From contig NZ_JBMEUF010000001.1 in the NCBI RefSeq assembly GCF_048820975.1, forward strand, positions 2,356,001-2,420,000: 64,000 nt of DNA, in the 5' to 3' direction. Numbering within the stretch: the first letter of the stretch is position 1; the number at the start of each line of letters is the position of its first letter. Both the position numbers and the translations under genes were made by a program. Origin of the DNA: Glaciecola sp048820975 (lineage in GTDB: Bacteria > Pseudomonadota > Gammaproteobacteria > Enterobacterales > Alteromonadaceae). Of the stretch, positions 63,622 to 64,000 are shown in pieces. The notes beneath the pieces are model-generated. The model saw only the letters and a program-made list of their open reading frames with translations. It did no database searches and was not told the origin of the DNA.

Positions 63622-63947
63622 TTGTGGTATACCCTTAATGTCATAATCAATCTATGTTTGCCGAGGAATTTAGCTTACTTTGCCACGGTCAGAATTTGTG
63701 ACCTTTAAGCCCACAAAGGATAACATTAAACTAAAGTGGCGTGACACAATTGTAATGATAAGTCATATATCAACAGGCAATTAAACGCAGCTAAGCAGCC
63801 AGCACCTAAGCGCGTAAAATTACTTAATTGTTTGCAAAAATTACACTAACCACTGGCCTAATTATGAAAAAGCATAGATAAATCAACAAATTAACTATGG
63901 AACCTATTTTGCTAGTATCCTGTAAATAGTTAAACTAGGATTTTCAC
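63622..63947. promoter_or_regulatory. nagA / right-edge gene divergent promoter region
   Basis: This 326-bp gap holds no gene. I see AT-rich promoter-like sequence and an AGGATT ribosome site before the right gene. CATAG...CTATG arms near 63873-63899 are a weak possible operator. No strong inverted repeat is seen. Confidence 0.3.
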
Positions 63948-64000
63948 ATGACAGACATCGCATTTTCAGCTTACCTAGCCTTTTACGTATACTTACTTAT
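63948..64000 (+). CDS. start of an unidentified, probably membrane, protein
   Basis: ATG 63948 (AGGATT at 63937-63942) opens a frame reading MTDIAFSAYLAFYVYLL to the window edge. The hydrophobic start suggests a membrane protein, possibly a sugar or solute transporter divergent from nagA, but 17 codons are too few to name it. Confidence 0.4.
   Translation, partial: MTDIAFSAYLAFYVYLL

Overview
The window looks like a chromosome segment of a marine gammaproteobacterium, most likely Alteromonadales (Alteromonadaceae-like). This rests on the rph-pyrE / yicC arrangement, RhlE, DUF3014, DUF1285 and DUF6482 proteins, many TonB-dependent receptors and exported peptidases, a GH2 beta-galactosidase and a NagA-type sugar amidohydrolase. 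No taxonomic search was possible.

Left core (1-20500): the tail of a DUF2750 gene; an AraC regulator divergent from a large lacZ-type beta-galactosidase, with a 14-bp palindrome between them; a GST-like protein; a REP-like repeat patch; a Gly/Arg/Glu-rich lipoprotein; homocysteine S-methyltransferase; a molybdopterin oxidoreductase; parvulin; RhlE; a DUF3014-DUF1285 pair; an Aer-like PAS chemoreceptor; an exported amidohydrolase, a YqaA-type membrane protein and an exported methyltransferase in one run; then rph-pyrE-tusA divergent from yicC.

Genomic island (about 20479-40055, 19.6 kb): it sits in the 3' end of yicC. The yicC end (encoding QIQNIE-stop) recurs at 40034-40055 with only synonymous differences, so both att sites can be read directly. 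A frameshifted tyrosine integrase lies just inside attL. Repeated TGGTGA(G/C/T)TA sites, probably integrase arm sites, lie inside both ends. Cargo in order: a zinc-ribbon/HNH-like protein, a PD-(D/E)XK protein, an AlpA-like regulator, a broken excisionase, a dead IS21-like element, an Mrr-type restriction enzyme, two small unknown proteins, and then the main system. That is a tight four-gene operon of GHKL (MORC/MutL-like) ATPase, Z1-domain helicase-like protein, DUF4420 PD-(D/E)XK nuclease and AIPR protein. It is followed by a broken small gene, a second GHKL ATPase fused to a PD-(D/E)XK nuclease, a decayed C5-methyltransferase tail, and an intact C5 cytosine methyltransferase on the opposite strand. 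The set reads as a multi-component restriction-modification / phage-defence island. The four-gene core plus C5 methylase is, as I recall it, a known MutL/MORC-associated R-M arrangement; the extra GHKL-nuclease fusion and the layered nuclease and methylase relics are the less familiar part.

Right core (40056-64000): two unknown proteins; a histidine kinase with a degraded 5' end followed by a 52-aa receiver remnant; a GPH-type sugar transporter and a ROK regulator divergent from a TonB receptor and exported glycerophosphodiesterase, with a perfect inverted repeat in the shared promoter region; an HNH-nuclease/methyltransferase pair; a DUF4174 protein; an IorAB-like molybdenum hydroxylase; an exported DUF885-like protein and a TonB receptor sharing a 13-nt upstream motif; an S9 peptidase; NagA; and the first codons of a further gene at the right edge.
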